Assembly: GCA_964484255.1 (NCBI GenBank)
Contig: CAZAEH010000004.1
Location: forward strand, 12,654-76,653
DNA length: 64,000 nt
DNA from: UBA6215 sp964484255
Lineage (GTDB): Bacteria > Omnitrophota > Gorgyraeia > Pluralincolimonadales > Pluralincolimonadaceae
Direction: 5' to 3'
Shown here: in pieces, positions 1 to 9,088 of the stretch
Position numbering within the stretch: the first letter of the stretch is position 1
Layout of the letters: every line of letters starts with the position of its first letter
Position numbers and translations under genes: made by a program
The notes under the pieces: model-generated
The model's database searches: none
What the model was told of the DNA's origin: nothing
Seen by the model: the letters and a program-made list of their open reading frames with translations, nothing else

Positions 1-1472
1 TTGTTCTTGAAATCCGTGATTGCAGCCAGGTTCTCGGAGGTCTTGCCTTCTATAGTTACCCAGTCTTTCTCCATGCCAAATGAAGTAAGCCACGTCTCTT
101 TTGGAAGGAGCTTTTCAACCTCAAGGAAAGACTCCAGTAAAAGCGATCTTCTCGCTGCGATATTCTCAAGCGGCTTTATGCTTAATTCACCTTTCTTTAT
201 GCTGTCCTTAAGGGATGCGATCTTGGTCTTAACCCCCTCATACTGGGCTAACATCTCATCCAGGAAGGATATCTGTTTCCTCAAGGCTCCCGACTGGAAC
301 CATATATTCATTGCTATAGTAAAGGGGATAAGGGCGAACATGATCCCCGCCGATATTATCCATATTCTCTCTTTCTTGAAGTCCCTCTCCTCTTTCCTCT
401 CTATCGGCAGCAAGTCTATATTCGTAGGGCATCTTTGAAGCACCCGCAGGCCAAGACCGATAGCCGCGCCGAACCTTGACTGAAAATCTATATCCACCCT
501 GAGATTAGAAGGGCACTTTATCTTCTGGCCGAGGTTAGCGCGCCTTATCTGCATGCCAAGGCTCTTCGACAGGAAATCCTCGATACCTTTTAGTTTTGAA
601 CCGCCTCCGGACAGTATCACTTCGCCGAAGACCGTATTCTTGCCGTGTTTTGTTTTGTAAAATTCAAGCGACTGCACTATAGAGGAGACCATATCAGAAA
701 CAACGGCATTTAGGATACCGGAGAGATCTTTCCCTGTTGAACTTACATTGGAGGGCATAAGACCATCCGATGGGACGACCATGCCTTCTTTCCTTTTCAG
801 TTCCTCTGCCTTGTCGAAAGGCATGTTAAGCTTGGTAGCTATCGCATGCGTCATCTCGTCGCCGGCGATAAGCACGGAACGGACCCAAAACCCTTTGTCC
901 TCAACGACTATAAGGTTTGTGGCCTTAGCGCCGATATCTATTATTATACCCTTGGATATGGGCTCATTGAACGTTATCGCGTTAAGCAGGGAGAGCGGGC
1001 TTACATCAACGGAATCTATAGCAAGGCCTGTCCTCGAAAAATTCGCAAGAGTGGATTCAACCAGTTCTTTCTTTGCGGCAACGAATAAGACATCCTCTTC
1101 AGGCCCTGAATTGCCGCGGAATATCTGGTGGTCCCAGGTGATCTTATCAAGAGGGAACGGGACCTGTTGCTGGGCCTCGTATTTTATTATCTTGCCTATT
1201 TTGCCTTTTTGTATCTTGGGGAGCTTCAGGAACCTTATAAAGACGGACTGTCCGGAAAGTGATATGGCGGCATTCCCGCCGCGTATCTTTTCTGTTTTCA
1301 GGAGACCTTCCAAGCCTTCCCTTATAAGGGCTTCCCTTTTGTCCTGGTCGGCATGTTGGGTAAGGTCAAAAAACTTCGCCCGAAGGAGTTGAAAACCTTC
1401 GGCTGTCTTTTCAAGCTCTACGAGCTTGACTGAGCCTGCGCCTATATCGATACCGAGAGCACGTTTTCCCAT
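1..1472 (-). CDS. GspL-like PilM-PilN fusion, partial (runs off left edge)
   Basis: An open frame of 490 codons continues past the left edge, so the C-terminus is missing. The N-terminal ~340 residues are an actin-like PilM domain: GIDIGAGSVKLVEL at the phosphate-1 position, then IDIGAKATNLIVVE and ILSGGGSKLKGI. A basic stretch with the DLLPIERK motif typical of PilN follows, then a membrane helix (IWIISAGIMFALIPFTIA) and a PilN-type periplasmic part. PilM plus PilN in one chain is how GspL of type II secretion is built; it recruits the GspE ATPase to the inner membrane. The pilus locus at 43.5-45.0 kb keeps the two as separate genes, so this is a second system. The ATG at 1472 has no Shine-Dalgarno sequence and lies 14 nt after a -10 box. 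The family call is firm; naming it GspL is inference from domain order. Confidence 0.85.
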   Translation of the reverse strand, partial: MGKRALGIDIGAGSVKLVELEKTAEGFQLLRAKFFDLTQHADQDKREALIREGLEGLLKTEKIRGGNAAISLSGQSVFIRFLKLPKIQKGKIGKIIKYEAQQQVPFPLDKITWDHQIFRGNSGPEEDVLFVAAKKELVESTLANFSRTGLAIDSVDVSPLSLLNAITFNEPISKGIIIDIGAKATNLIVVEDKGFWVRSVLIAGDEMTHAIATKLNMPFDKAEELKRKEGMVVPSDGLMPSNVSSTGKDLSGILNAVVSDMVSSIVQSLEFYKTKHGKNTVFGEVILSGGGSKLKGIEDFLSKSLGMQIRRANLGQKIKCPSNLRVDIDFQSRFGAAIGLGLRVLQRCPTNIDLLPIERKEERDFKKERIWIISAGIMFALIPFTIAMNIWFQSGALRKQISFLDEMLAQYEGVKTKIASLKDSIKKGELSIKPLENIAARRSLLLESFLEVEKLLPKETWLTSFGMEKDWVTIEGKTSENLAAITDFKN

Positions 1473-1486
1473 ATGGCTTGCGTATT

Positions 1487-1515
1487 ATTCTATAAAATTA
1501 ACCGCGGGTTGTCAA
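1487..1515 (-). promoter_or_regulatory. Sigma-70-like promoter for the GspL-like gene
   Basis: On the minus strand, TTGACA (1515-1510) and TAGAAT (1492-1487) are separated by 17 bp. The -35 box directly abuts the stop codon of the upstream gene. Transcription would begin about 7 nt before the ATG at 1472, giving a very short leader without a Shine-Dalgarno sequence. Confidence 0.65.
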
Positions 1516-2709
1516 TTATTTTCGCGCTCTCTCTAATCTTTGGCACTCTACCATATTTTCGAATGAGTCTTGCTTGATCTTCCCGTTCTTTGAAAAATCA
1601 TTGGCGATCGAAAAACAAAAATAGGCCGCTTTTGCCTTTTCGCCTTTCTGCGGCTGTTTAAGCCTCCTTGCCTTCTTCAGGAGGTCTTCGCCCTGTTTGA
1701 AGTATCGGCCGCTCAGGTCGCTTATATATGACTGGTCCTGCATCCTTATCATATAACCTGTCATTAGGGCATAACGGGCATCACTGAAAGGTTCAGGCTT
1801 AGTATCAAAAAACCTCTTAATGGCATCCCGGGCTTTTGAATCCGCCGTCTTCCTGACCTGCCCTCCGGATGAAGCAGCGACAATATCGTAACAGGCGATG
1901 GCAGCCACGTAATAGCCGCTCTTCCTGTCCTTGTCAACTTCTTCGGCGCGCGCCTCGTAGTCTATTCCCCTGTTGATGCACTTAATGAAATATGCCTGCT
2001 TGCATTCATCCGTACCCATGCGGGAAAGGATCGATTGCATTTCCTCTGCAGCAAAAACTATTTCAGGCAACTCCTGTGAATTGTCAAAAACCTTCGATGC
2101 CCTTGAACTTCCCCATATCTTAACTATCAGGCCCCTGGACTTTCCCGAGTAAGATGAATCCGGATAAAGGGAGATCACCGACCTCGCCAGCTGCTCGGCC
2201 TTATAATACTCACCCCATTTATATTCGGTCTCCGCTACGGCAAAAAGTTTTTCGGACTCTTTTTCCTGTACAGCCGCAAGGTCCTTACCCGCTTTCTCCG
2301 CAAGTTTGGGATCCAGTTCCTTTGCTATCCTGTAATGCCTGTCGGCCATCTCGAACAGGCCGTTCTCCGGGGTCGCATTGTCATAACACCATTTTGCAAG
2401 CTGTAGTTGCGCGGACGCATCATCCGGTTTTATGCCATTAACCTTAGAAAAATATATATCCTGTTTGGTATAAAGGTCTTCTTCCCTTATATCCGATTTC
2501 ACAATGTTCTTTATCCACGCTTTCGGAAAAGTGCTTGTCCCCCCGGTCTTGAGCTTGACGGTAACATGGGTATCGTCCTCGTTCACTATCTTTCCGTCCA
2601 TCTTCCCTCCGCCATCCTTCAATTCGATAATATCGGCAGAGCCGGCCGGACAAGACAATACCAGGGAAGTTGCCAGCAGGAAAAGAACCGGAAAACCACG
2701 ACTCGACAT
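1516..2709 (-). CDS. Secreted protein with TPR-like helical repeats, function unknown
   Basis: A 397-residue protein with a signal peptide (FPVLFLLATSLVLSCPAGSA). A short beta-rich N-terminal segment follows (IIELKDGGGKMDGKIVNED), resembling small domains that read as 'describe the effect of a cutoff/charge' repeats in other secreted proteins. The remainder is helical with spaced Ala/Tyr positions suggestive of tetratricopeptide repeats, for example FAVAETEYKWGEYYKAEQLA. The start at 2709 is set by a perfect AGGAGG 4 nt upstream, which overlaps the stop codon of the gene before it; the longer reading frame to 2727 is unlikely. It is the last gene of the gspF-GspK run and is probably a periplasmic or outer-membrane-side helper of the secretion system. 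No specific family was recognised. Confidence 0.7.
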   Translation of the reverse strand: MSSRGFPVLFLLATSLVLSCPAGSADIIELKDGGGKMDGKIVNEDDTHVTVKLKTGGTSTFPKAWIKNIVKSDIREEDLYTKQDIYFSKVNGIKPDDASAQLQLAKWCYDNATPENGLFEMADRHYRIAKELDPKLAEKAGKDLAAVQEKESEKLFAVAETEYKWGEYYKAEQLARSVISLYPDSSYSGKSRGLIVKIWGSSRASKVFDNSQELPEIVFAAEEMQSILSRMGTDECKQAYFIKCINRGIDYEARAEEVDKDRKSGYYVAAIACYDIVAASSGGQVRKTADSKARDAIKRFFDTKPEPFSDARYALMTGYMIRMQDQSYISDLSGRYFKQGEDLLKKARRLKQPQKGEKAKAAYFCFSIANDFSKNGKIKQDSFENMVECQRLERARK

Positions 2710-2717
2710 CTTTCCTC

Positions 2718-5231
2718 CTATTTGCAATATACCACCTTAGCAGGCGGCAAATAAGTCATCGTAACATCTTCCAGGACGGGGGTCTCCGCGTAGTCGGCAT
2801 CGGAACTTGATAAGGTCGCTATAAAAGCGGCGGCGGAAGATATGCCTCCTATGGGACCGTCCTTTAAAACGCCGATAGTGCCTATACCCCTGTCAACCTG
2901 CATCGATACCTGTTCTGAAACGTCGCTGGCCGTAGAGGGCAGCGACAGGGTCCATGATATCGTGCCCCACCTGACATTTTCGGGAGTTATCACGTCCGGG
3001 CAGCGATAAGAACCTGAGGGTGGTATTATCCTTATTTCATCCCATTTAGGCGAAGCATTGTTACCGTAAAGCGTAGGATACCATTGCGTAAGCTGCCAGC
3101 TGTTCAAGTCGTTGTTGTTGATCGTCCAAAAACCGTAGCGGTCTCGCTTGAGCTCGTTAGAGGCGTCATTATGGAACGGGATCATTACATAATTCGTTGT
3201 CGTTGGGCTGAAACCGACGCTTCCAAGGAACCATCCGTTGTTGTAATTATAATACCTGTGCCAGCCCTGGCCTACGGCAAGGTATACGCGGTAATTCGGG
3301 CTCTGATCTGCACTCACCACCAGTTTAAGTGTCTCTTTCACGGGGCATACCCCGTGGAACTGCTCGAATCCCTGGTCCCCTGATGAAGCGGTGTAATCGA
3401 AATAGTGGTTGTCCTGCGGATCGGTCAGACCGTAAAGGTAACCTATATTATAAGTGCGTTCGTTCCTAAGCGACGGGGAGTTATTCCACAGATGAAGCAA
3501 TATCTTGCTGTCCGCGAAATCCTTTCCTTCGCGGGAAGATGCCGGCTCGTTCGTCGCAGAGTCATGCTCGACAGTCCAACCGGGCCGGGTTATATCCCTT
3601 CTCGGGGAATATTCAAAACCCCAGTTCTGTGTCCACAGTTTCCCCTTGACCTGGTTCGCCCAGGTAAAATCGATATGTCCCGTATCTTCCCATCCGTCGC
3701 CGCTCGGGGAAGGCCTCAACGATACCCTTAAAGAAAAAGCGTCGCTGAATGTCCATCTGCTGTTGTCCGACAATGCAAACTTAGGCCAGCCTTCCCCCCA
3801 CATCTCGCAGTCCCCGTCGGAATCGCTGTCAGATATATAAAGCGTGGCATTCTGTTGCTGCCAATTCGACCAGCTGTATCCGGTCTTGCTCGCATTATCG
3901 TTGTCCTCGTCAAAGTTATCCCAGAACCCGATCTTGAGCGAATTGGGAACGGTTGTGTAATCCGAAGTGTAGATAAGGCCCTGGTCATCCGTAGATACCA
4001 CCGGACAGGAATTCAACCAGGTCACCCTTGAAAAAACCGGCTGGTCCAGTACGCCGTTGCCGTTCCTGTCCTCGCCCGTGTCCAGCAGGCCGTTATAATT
4101 CGCGTCCTCCCCGCGGAACTGTTCCTTCGTTGTGTAGTTGACTACTTCGAATATCCTTACGACCGCCAAGGTCTCTTGCGCCGAACTGATCCTGTCAGTA
4201 GGGTCTGAGAGGTCGCCGTCGGAATTCGTATCGATGCCTACAGTCCCGGTAGAACGTATTTCAAAATAACCCCCGGGATTGAAACAGAAATCCGTGGTAT
4301 AAAAAGAAGGCTTTACCCTGTTGGGATTGGCATTGGCTTTTATATTTGTCCTGTCAATGGAACTAAGGGACGGCGTTATGGAAACATTATCTATAAAATC
4401 GTCGAACCCTCCTGATGCGGCAGGCCCGTTCCAGCCCCTGAAAGGCACAGAGGAACGTTGTGTCACAATTGCAGCAGCAAGAGCCGATGCCTGCGAATCC
4501 GTTACTATCCCCATCAGGACGGCCTGTAGAACTTCCGGACCGGCGGTATTAATATTGACGGGCGCCTTCTTCTGGTAACTTCCGGGACCTGTCATCTCAG
4601 GGAGAGTGCTGTCCTCGCTGTTCTCATCCATATACCCGTAGACACAGATATAGTCCTTGATAACGGCATACTTAGAGGCATTCCATCCGGAAGACGTCAT
4701 TACCTCTTCCCTGGTAGCGAACGGCCTGTTGGTATTGTCGGCTATGGCCTCTCCATCGGCCCTGGCCAGACCAAGTATGACCGAAAGATTGCCAAGAATG
4801 GTCCTTAAATTAGGGTTCGTATCGTTTACATTGACCTGTGAAGCAGTATCCGTTACCTTCAATGAATATACGGCTATACTGCTCTTCCCGATATCGCCGA
4901 GAGAACCGCTGGTACCGTTACCCGCTATCCCGTCACGCAGGTCGAACGACGGGTTGGAAACGTTTGTGTAATTCCAGTCACAGGAAGCCGACGGAAGCCC
5001 GATGAAATCACTCGCGGAAAGTTCTCTTAAATACACCACTGCCAGGCTGATCCCGGCATCCGATGCCTGTTTGGCTTTTATCTTCTCTAAATAGTTGGCC
5101 GACGCTTTGAGGTCAAAAGTCATATTAAAGGCAAAAGAGGTGGCTATCAGCGCTATAAGAGCAAGCACACCCACAGTCACGATAAGAGCCACGCCTTTAT
5201 TATCTCTTCTTCCAACAAGGTTTTTGGTCAT
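2718..5231 (-). CDS. Giant GspK-like minor pseudopilin (copy 1)
   Basis: An 837-residue protein. The N-terminus NKGVALIVTVGVLALIALIA is a GspK/PilX-type prepilin segment: a Gly before the cleavage site and no glutamate at position 5, as known for GspK. Residues ~60-290 match the GspK body, including the VNINTA motif and a helical saposin-like part. GspK proteins are usually ~330 residues; here ~500 more follow, rich in Trp, Asp and Asn, ending VLEDVTMTYLPP. That extension shares WLNSCP and IGFWDNFDED with the other large copy at 6218-9079, so the two are paralogues. The start at 5231 (MTKN) is preferred because it puts the prepilin leader at normal length, with AGGGAG ~14 nt upstream. GspK caps the pseudopilus tip in known systems; the job of the extension is unknown. 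Confidence 0.8.
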   Translation of the reverse strand: MTKNLVGRRDNKGVALIVTVGVLALIALIATSFAFNMTFDLKASANYLEKIKAKQASDAGISLAVVYLRELSASDFIGLPSASCDWNYTNVSNPSFDLRDGIAGNGTSGSLGDIGKSSIAVYSLKVTDTASQVNVNDTNPNLRTILGNLSVILGLARADGEAIADNTNRPFATREEVMTSSGWNASKYAVIKDYICVYGYMDENSEDSTLPEMTGPGSYQKKAPVNINTAGPEVLQAVLMGIVTDSQASALAAAIVTQRSSVPFRGWNGPAASGGFDDFIDNVSITPSLSSIDRTNIKANANPNRVKPSFYTTDFCFNPGGYFEIRSTGTVGIDTNSDGDLSDPTDRISSAQETLAVVRIFEVVNYTTKEQFRGEDANYNGLLDTGEDRNGNGVLDQPVFSRVTWLNSCPVVSTDDQGLIYTSDYTTVPNSLKIGFWDNFDEDNDNASKTGYSWSNWQQQNATLYISDSDSDGDCEMWGEGWPKFALSDNSRWTFSDAFSLRVSLRPSPSGDGWEDTGHIDFTWANQVKGKLWTQNWGFEYSPRRDITRPGWTVEHDSATNEPASSREGKDFADSKILLHLWNNSPSLRNERTYNIGYLYGLTDPQDNHYFDYTASSGDQGFEQFHGVCPVKETLKLVVSADQSPNYRVYLAVGQGWHRYYNYNNGWFLGSVGFSPTTTNYVMIPFHNDASNELKRDRYGFWTINNNDLNSWQLTQWYPTLYGNNASPKWDEIRIIPPSGSYRCPDVITPENVRWGTISWTLSLPSTASDVSEQVSMQVDRGIGTIGVLKDGPIGGISSAAAFIATLSSSDADYAETPVLEDVTMTYLPPAKVVYCK

Positions 5232-5321
5232 CGCCGCAAAAATACTCCCTATAAAATAGGTTAATTCAAGGATAAAATATGCCCACGAGGGCACAACAAC
5301 ATAAAAAAATCCCGGCGCAGC

Positions 5322-6200
5322 TCATTTCTTCTTGCCCGCCGCAATGGCGCCGATATCGCAGCGGGAACCGTCGGTATCGTTATATTTTGTGTCCGGGTCC
5401 CCTGAATCTATACATGGAGAGCCTGTTTTAAGGCTATAATCATCCTTGGCCGGGTTCATGAACTTGGGATCCGACATCAGGTCCCGGTCCCCTTTTCTGT
5501 AATCGATAAAGTCCTTAACATTCCAAAATATGTTATATTCCAGTTTAAGATAGACATCCTCGCGGGGCTTCTGCCAGTATTTAGTCGCGTCTTTCTTCGA
5601 TATATCATTTGGGTTCGCCATTATAGGGGGTTTTGTCACGAATATACCGACCCTGTTATTATAGAAGATACTGTTCCTGATAGTAAGGTCTATGGGGCCC
5701 TGCCAAAGCTGCAGCCCGTATCCACCGTTGACGATATCGCAGTTCGATATGACAGCATTCTCCACTGAGCTTATTTTCAGGCACGTGGATAGGTTCTTAC
5801 CCCTCAATATGCAGTTCTTCAGTTTCAAGCCGTTCATGCCGCTGACCGAGAGCGGGAATCCATAAACTTCTATCGTCAGGGCCTCCAGCGTAAGGTTGTT
5901 TATACTGCCGTTGACGGAAACTATCGACAAACCTTCCCGTCCCAGCTTGACGATCGTCTTATCCGCTCCGTGTCCCGCCAAACGGGTATTTCCTTTGAAA
6001 ACTATGGAACTATCCGCCGTAAACTCCCCTTCGCCCAGCAATATCGTATCGCCCGGAAGGGACTTTTCGCAGGCTTCTTTTATCGTTTTACAGTCGCCCG
6101 GGACATGTATTGTATATTTATCTGTAACCGCCGCCATGGAAACCGCGTTGACCGCTAATAAACCCGTCAACACAACGGACAACAAATATATTTTAGCCAT
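5322..6200 (-). CDS. Secreted right-handed beta-helix protein
   Basis: About 292 residues with a signal peptide (IYLLSVVLTGLLAVNA). The body carries the rungs of a parallel beta-helix: TIKEACEKSLPGDTILLGEG, then repeated LTLEALTI, LKLKNCIL, AVISNCDIV and LTIRNSIFYNN. This is the pectate-lyase-like/DUF1565 fold. The end, SPCIDSGDP..., is the usual closing motif of such secreted helices. No catalytic set is obvious, so carbohydrate binding or a structural role is as likely as lyase activity. An ATG at 6221 overlaps the upstream stop (ATGA), but the ATG at 6200 has GGAAG 9 nt upstream and gives a cleaner signal peptide. It sits between two giant GspK genes, so it may be a secreted substrate or surface partner. 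Confidence 0.75.
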   Translation of the reverse strand: MAKIYLLSVVLTGLLAVNAVSMAAVTDKYTIHVPGDCKTIKEACEKSLPGDTILLGEGEFTADSSIVFKGNTRLAGHGADKTIVKLGREGLSIVSVNGSINNLTLEALTIEVYGFPLSVSGMNGLKLKNCILRGKNLSTCLKISSVENAVISNCDIVNGGYGLQLWQGPIDLTIRNSIFYNNRVGIFVTKPPIMANPNDISKKDATKYWQKPREDVYLKLEYNIFWNVKDFIDYRKGDRDLMSDPKFMNPAKDDYSLKTGSPCIDSGDPDTKYNDTDGSRCDIGAIAAGKKK

Positions 6201-6217
6201 ATCAATATTCTTCCGAT

Positions 6218-9079
6218 TCATCGTTGATAGAATACCGTTGTAAAAGGTTTATGGTAGATAATCGTGACATCCGTAAGGACCGGCGTAATGCTGCTTGCCG
6301 AATAATCATTTGGATCAAGCGCATTCGTCGCAAGCAGGGCCTTATACTGGAACTTCCTCCCGGATAAGGCCGAGATAGAGTCCCCGCTTGCATAAGTTGA
6401 GGTAAAATTGTCCGATGACAACGGGCTGTCCGCAGCCCTCGCATACATGGTTATCGATGTGTTGGTCGGCACTATAGCGTTCCATGTTATGGAATCCCAT
6501 GATATCCCTGCGTTATCTGTCGGTAATTTCGCGATGAAAGGGGCCGAGACTATATATCCCTTAGGGTATATTATCCTGACGTCATCGAACTGGTTGACGC
6601 ATTCGGAATCGGAACCCCACCAATCGGCATTCCTCTCTGCCAGCTCTTCTATGAAAGCATCATTCGCATGAGTGCTCCAAAACTGGACAAAATCGGCGTA
6701 ATACAGGTTATTCCCCCTTAATTTCACCACCCCTTCTTTTGAAGCACTGCCGGCTACGCGCAGATCACCCTGCACAAAATCGGAGCCCGCCGAAGTTGTA
6801 TAAGTGTAATAGGGCCTGTAAGACGTCCCTACCCCCACGGCCGCCAATATATAATACTGGGAATCATCAGGCCATAAAGAGTATGTAGCGTTCTTCTCCA
6901 CCTTAGACGGCAGGTTCGTCTCGTTAACGTCGACCGAATAGAGATCGTCGCTATCCCCGTCCTTCACAAGGGTATAATATCCGCCTGTGGCCTTGGTCCC
7001 CTCGTAAGGCTCTTCCTTAAGGAATAGATAACCGGTCAGCCACGAAGGACTGTAAGCGGGGGTGGGCTGCCCCGGGTTAGTAAGGCGTTTGCTCGGAGGC
7101 TTGTGCCATATCCAACTCCCCGTTTCTTTCTGCCCGTCATCATATACATAACACCTGGCGAATATGTCATATCCCAGCTCGGCGCTGGGGGCATAAAAAT
7201 TGCCGTTAAGTTCCGCGGACCGCTCTTCGGGATAGTACTGTGTTCCCCCGTCCACATAATAGCCCTTCATGTCAAGCCTAAGGCTGTATGTCCCGTCAGA
7301 ACCCTGCCTTAGGGAGGTATCGCCGAAACTCAGGTCCCACCTCGAATCGGCTCCCCATATCACGTCGGTAGGTACAGCGAATGTCTTGCCGTCAGGGAAA
7401 GTATAATCTACGGCAGGCTTGACACCCGTGATCTTGGCCAGGTATCCGCCCCTCCAGTTTACGACGCTGTAGGCCACATCATCATCAAAATCGTCCCAAA
7501 AACCGAGTTTGACCGAATCATAACATTTCGTATAACCGGAGGTCTCCCATTCCATGCACGAACCGTTCCATGAGTCGGCGCTTATAGGGCAGGAATCCAG
7601 CCAGTTGACATTCCTGACCTCGCCGTCGCTGAAATCCCCGTAATTCGAGAACCACGGGGCATAAAACTCGGCCCGGGTGGTCTGGGTCAGGGTATTGAAG
7701 ACCTCCACAACGGATACCAACTGCCTGACCGCAAGCACGGAGCCATCCGGTCTCTTGGCCCTGCCCGTAGCCGTTATCTTGATTATCCCCCCGGAATTGT
7801 AATCCTCACCGAGGGTCGAGGCCGGTACGCGGTCAGAGGTAGTCCATTTATCGAGTATCCTGCCGTAATACGATGTAGGCAGGTAAGCAAAATAATCGGC
7901 AGGGACATAATCTTCAGGGCCGAGGGCATCCCATTTCAATTCCAGGGTATTCTGGTTTTCGTAATTATAGAGGTCCATCCTTATAGGATGCCATCCGCCG
8001 CGGGTAAACCTGACCGGACCGCTCGTAAGGACGTTCGTGGAAGGCCAGTTGCCCATGGACCTTTCGGTCCAATCGGCTATCAACTGCCTTCCGTCTATGA
8101 AAAGCCTGCAGCCCTGTTCGCTGCGCATCCTGAAAGTTATGTCCTGGTTTATCTTGTTATCGGGAATATAGATGAAACCCGTGAATATCATGCCATAACG
8201 TTCCATCCCGTATTTATTTTGCCAATCGGTTATGACATATCCCCCTGAGAACTCCGCGTCATGCGCCTCCGCCCATCCTGAGTTATCCCCGTCCGCACCC
8301 GGGAAAGTCCCTGAAGGCGGATAGGGGGACGACGCGGCGGCCGTAGCCTGTTTCATCGCGCCCAGATCTATGACCTTTCCTGAATAATAATCGAGGGAAA
8401 GAATGGTGTCTCTGCTCCAGGTCTCCCTGCTGTTGGTATAACCCTTGCATATCAGGCCGCCTTGTATTAACGGCGCATATATCGTGATAAGGTCCTTGAT
8501 GCTGTTATATTTTCCGTCATCCTTGAGGACCAGGCGAACCTCTTCTACAGTAGCAAAGGGCGCATCCTTGGCGTTCGTCTCGTCGCCGGCAGCCGAGACG
8601 CGACCTGCAGAGGTCAGTAACTGCGTCGTTGCACTGGAATCCTGATCGACATAATCGATTATCTTCGCAATATCGTCATAGCTCAGGCCTGCAGCAGCAA
8701 GTGTCTCGATCCACGGGTAATCGGTCTCGTCAATATTGTTGATATTGACCTCCTGGTCCTGCCTTTCGACATAAACCTGGTAGCTCCCTCCCGGAAGGTT
8801 GACCTCGGTACCGGGAGAAGAATAATTTGCCGCTATATCAGCCATTACCAAGCTGTAACTGTTACTTGCCGCCCAGTTGCGTATTTCCGCAACGGCGCGG
8901 TCGACGCCTGCCCGGGCCATCTCCTCAGCCTGGGTCTGGTTGACAAAATTCTGGACCGCTTTATACTCCATCTGCATATTTATGGCGAAACTCGTGGCTA
9001 TCATAGCCACGAGCGCAAGTATGCCCACAGCTATTATAAGGGCAACACCTTTCTTTTGTCTTAAGAACTTCTTATCCAC
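6218..9079 (-). CDS. Giant GspK-like minor pseudopilin with PA14-like domain (copy 2)
   Basis: A 953-residue protein. The N-terminus KKGVALIIAVGILALVAMIA is a GspK-type prepilin helix. Residues ~100-200 carry the GspK body, with QEVNINNIDE and the helical IAKIIDYVDQD. Residues ~265-400 look like a PA14 domain: GFIYIPDN, FRMRSEQGCRLFIDGRQLI, GWHPIRMDLYNYE and LELKWDA. PA14 modules are known to bind glycans. The C-terminal ~450 residues share WLDSCP, LGFWDDFDDD and a final VLTDVTIIY with copy 1. AGAGG precedes the ATG by about 6 nt and overlaps the end of the gspJ gene. GspK-like identity is well supported and the PA14 call fairly well; whether this is a pseudopilus tip adhesin is inference. 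Confidence 0.82.
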   Translation of the reverse strand: MDKKFLRQKKGVALIIAVGILALVAMIATSFAINMQMEYKAVQNFVNQTQAEEMARAGVDRAVAEIRNWAASNSYSLVMADIAANYSSPGTEVNLPGGSYQVYVERQDQEVNINNIDETDYPWIETLAAAGLSYDDIAKIIDYVDQDSSATTQLLTSAGRVSAAGDETNAKDAPFATVEEVRLVLKDDGKYNSIKDLITIYAPLIQGGLICKGYTNSRETWSRDTILSLDYYSGKVIDLGAMKQATAAASSPYPPSGTFPGADGDNSGWAEAHDAEFSGGYVITDWQNKYGMERYGMIFTGFIYIPDNKINQDITFRMRSEQGCRLFIDGRQLIADWTERSMGNWPSTNVLTSGPVRFTRGGWHPIRMDLYNYENQNTLELKWDALGPEDYVPADYFAYLPTSYYGRILDKWTTSDRVPASTLGEDYNSGGIIKITATGRAKRPDGSVLAVRQLVSVVEVFNTLTQTTRAEFYAPWFSNYGDFSDGEVRNVNWLDSCPISADSWNGSCMEWETSGYTKCYDSVKLGFWDDFDDDVAYSVVNWRGGYLAKITGVKPAVDYTFPDGKTFAVPTDVIWGADSRWDLSFGDTSLRQGSDGTYSLRLDMKGYYVDGGTQYYPEERSAELNGNFYAPSAELGYDIFARCYVYDDGQKETGSWIWHKPPSKRLTNPGQPTPAYSPSWLTGYLFLKEEPYEGTKATGGYYTLVKDGDSDDLYSVDVNETNLPSKVEKNATYSLWPDDSQYYILAAVGVGTSYRPYYTYTTSAGSDFVQGDLRVAGSASKEGVVKLRGNNLYYADFVQFWSTHANDAFIEELAERNADWWGSDSECVNQFDDVRIIYPKGYIVSAPFIAKLPTDNAGISWDSITWNAIVPTNTSITMYARAADSPLSSDNFTSTYASGDSISALSGRKFQYKALLATNALDPNDYSASSITPVLTDVTIIYHKPFTTVFYQR

Positions 9080-9088
9080 TCTCTGCCT

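Noticed and set aside
1..1392. Plus-strand open frames of 145 and 214 codons at the left edge
   Set aside because: They lie antisense to the PilM-PilN fusion, whose translation shows clear family motifs; they have none.
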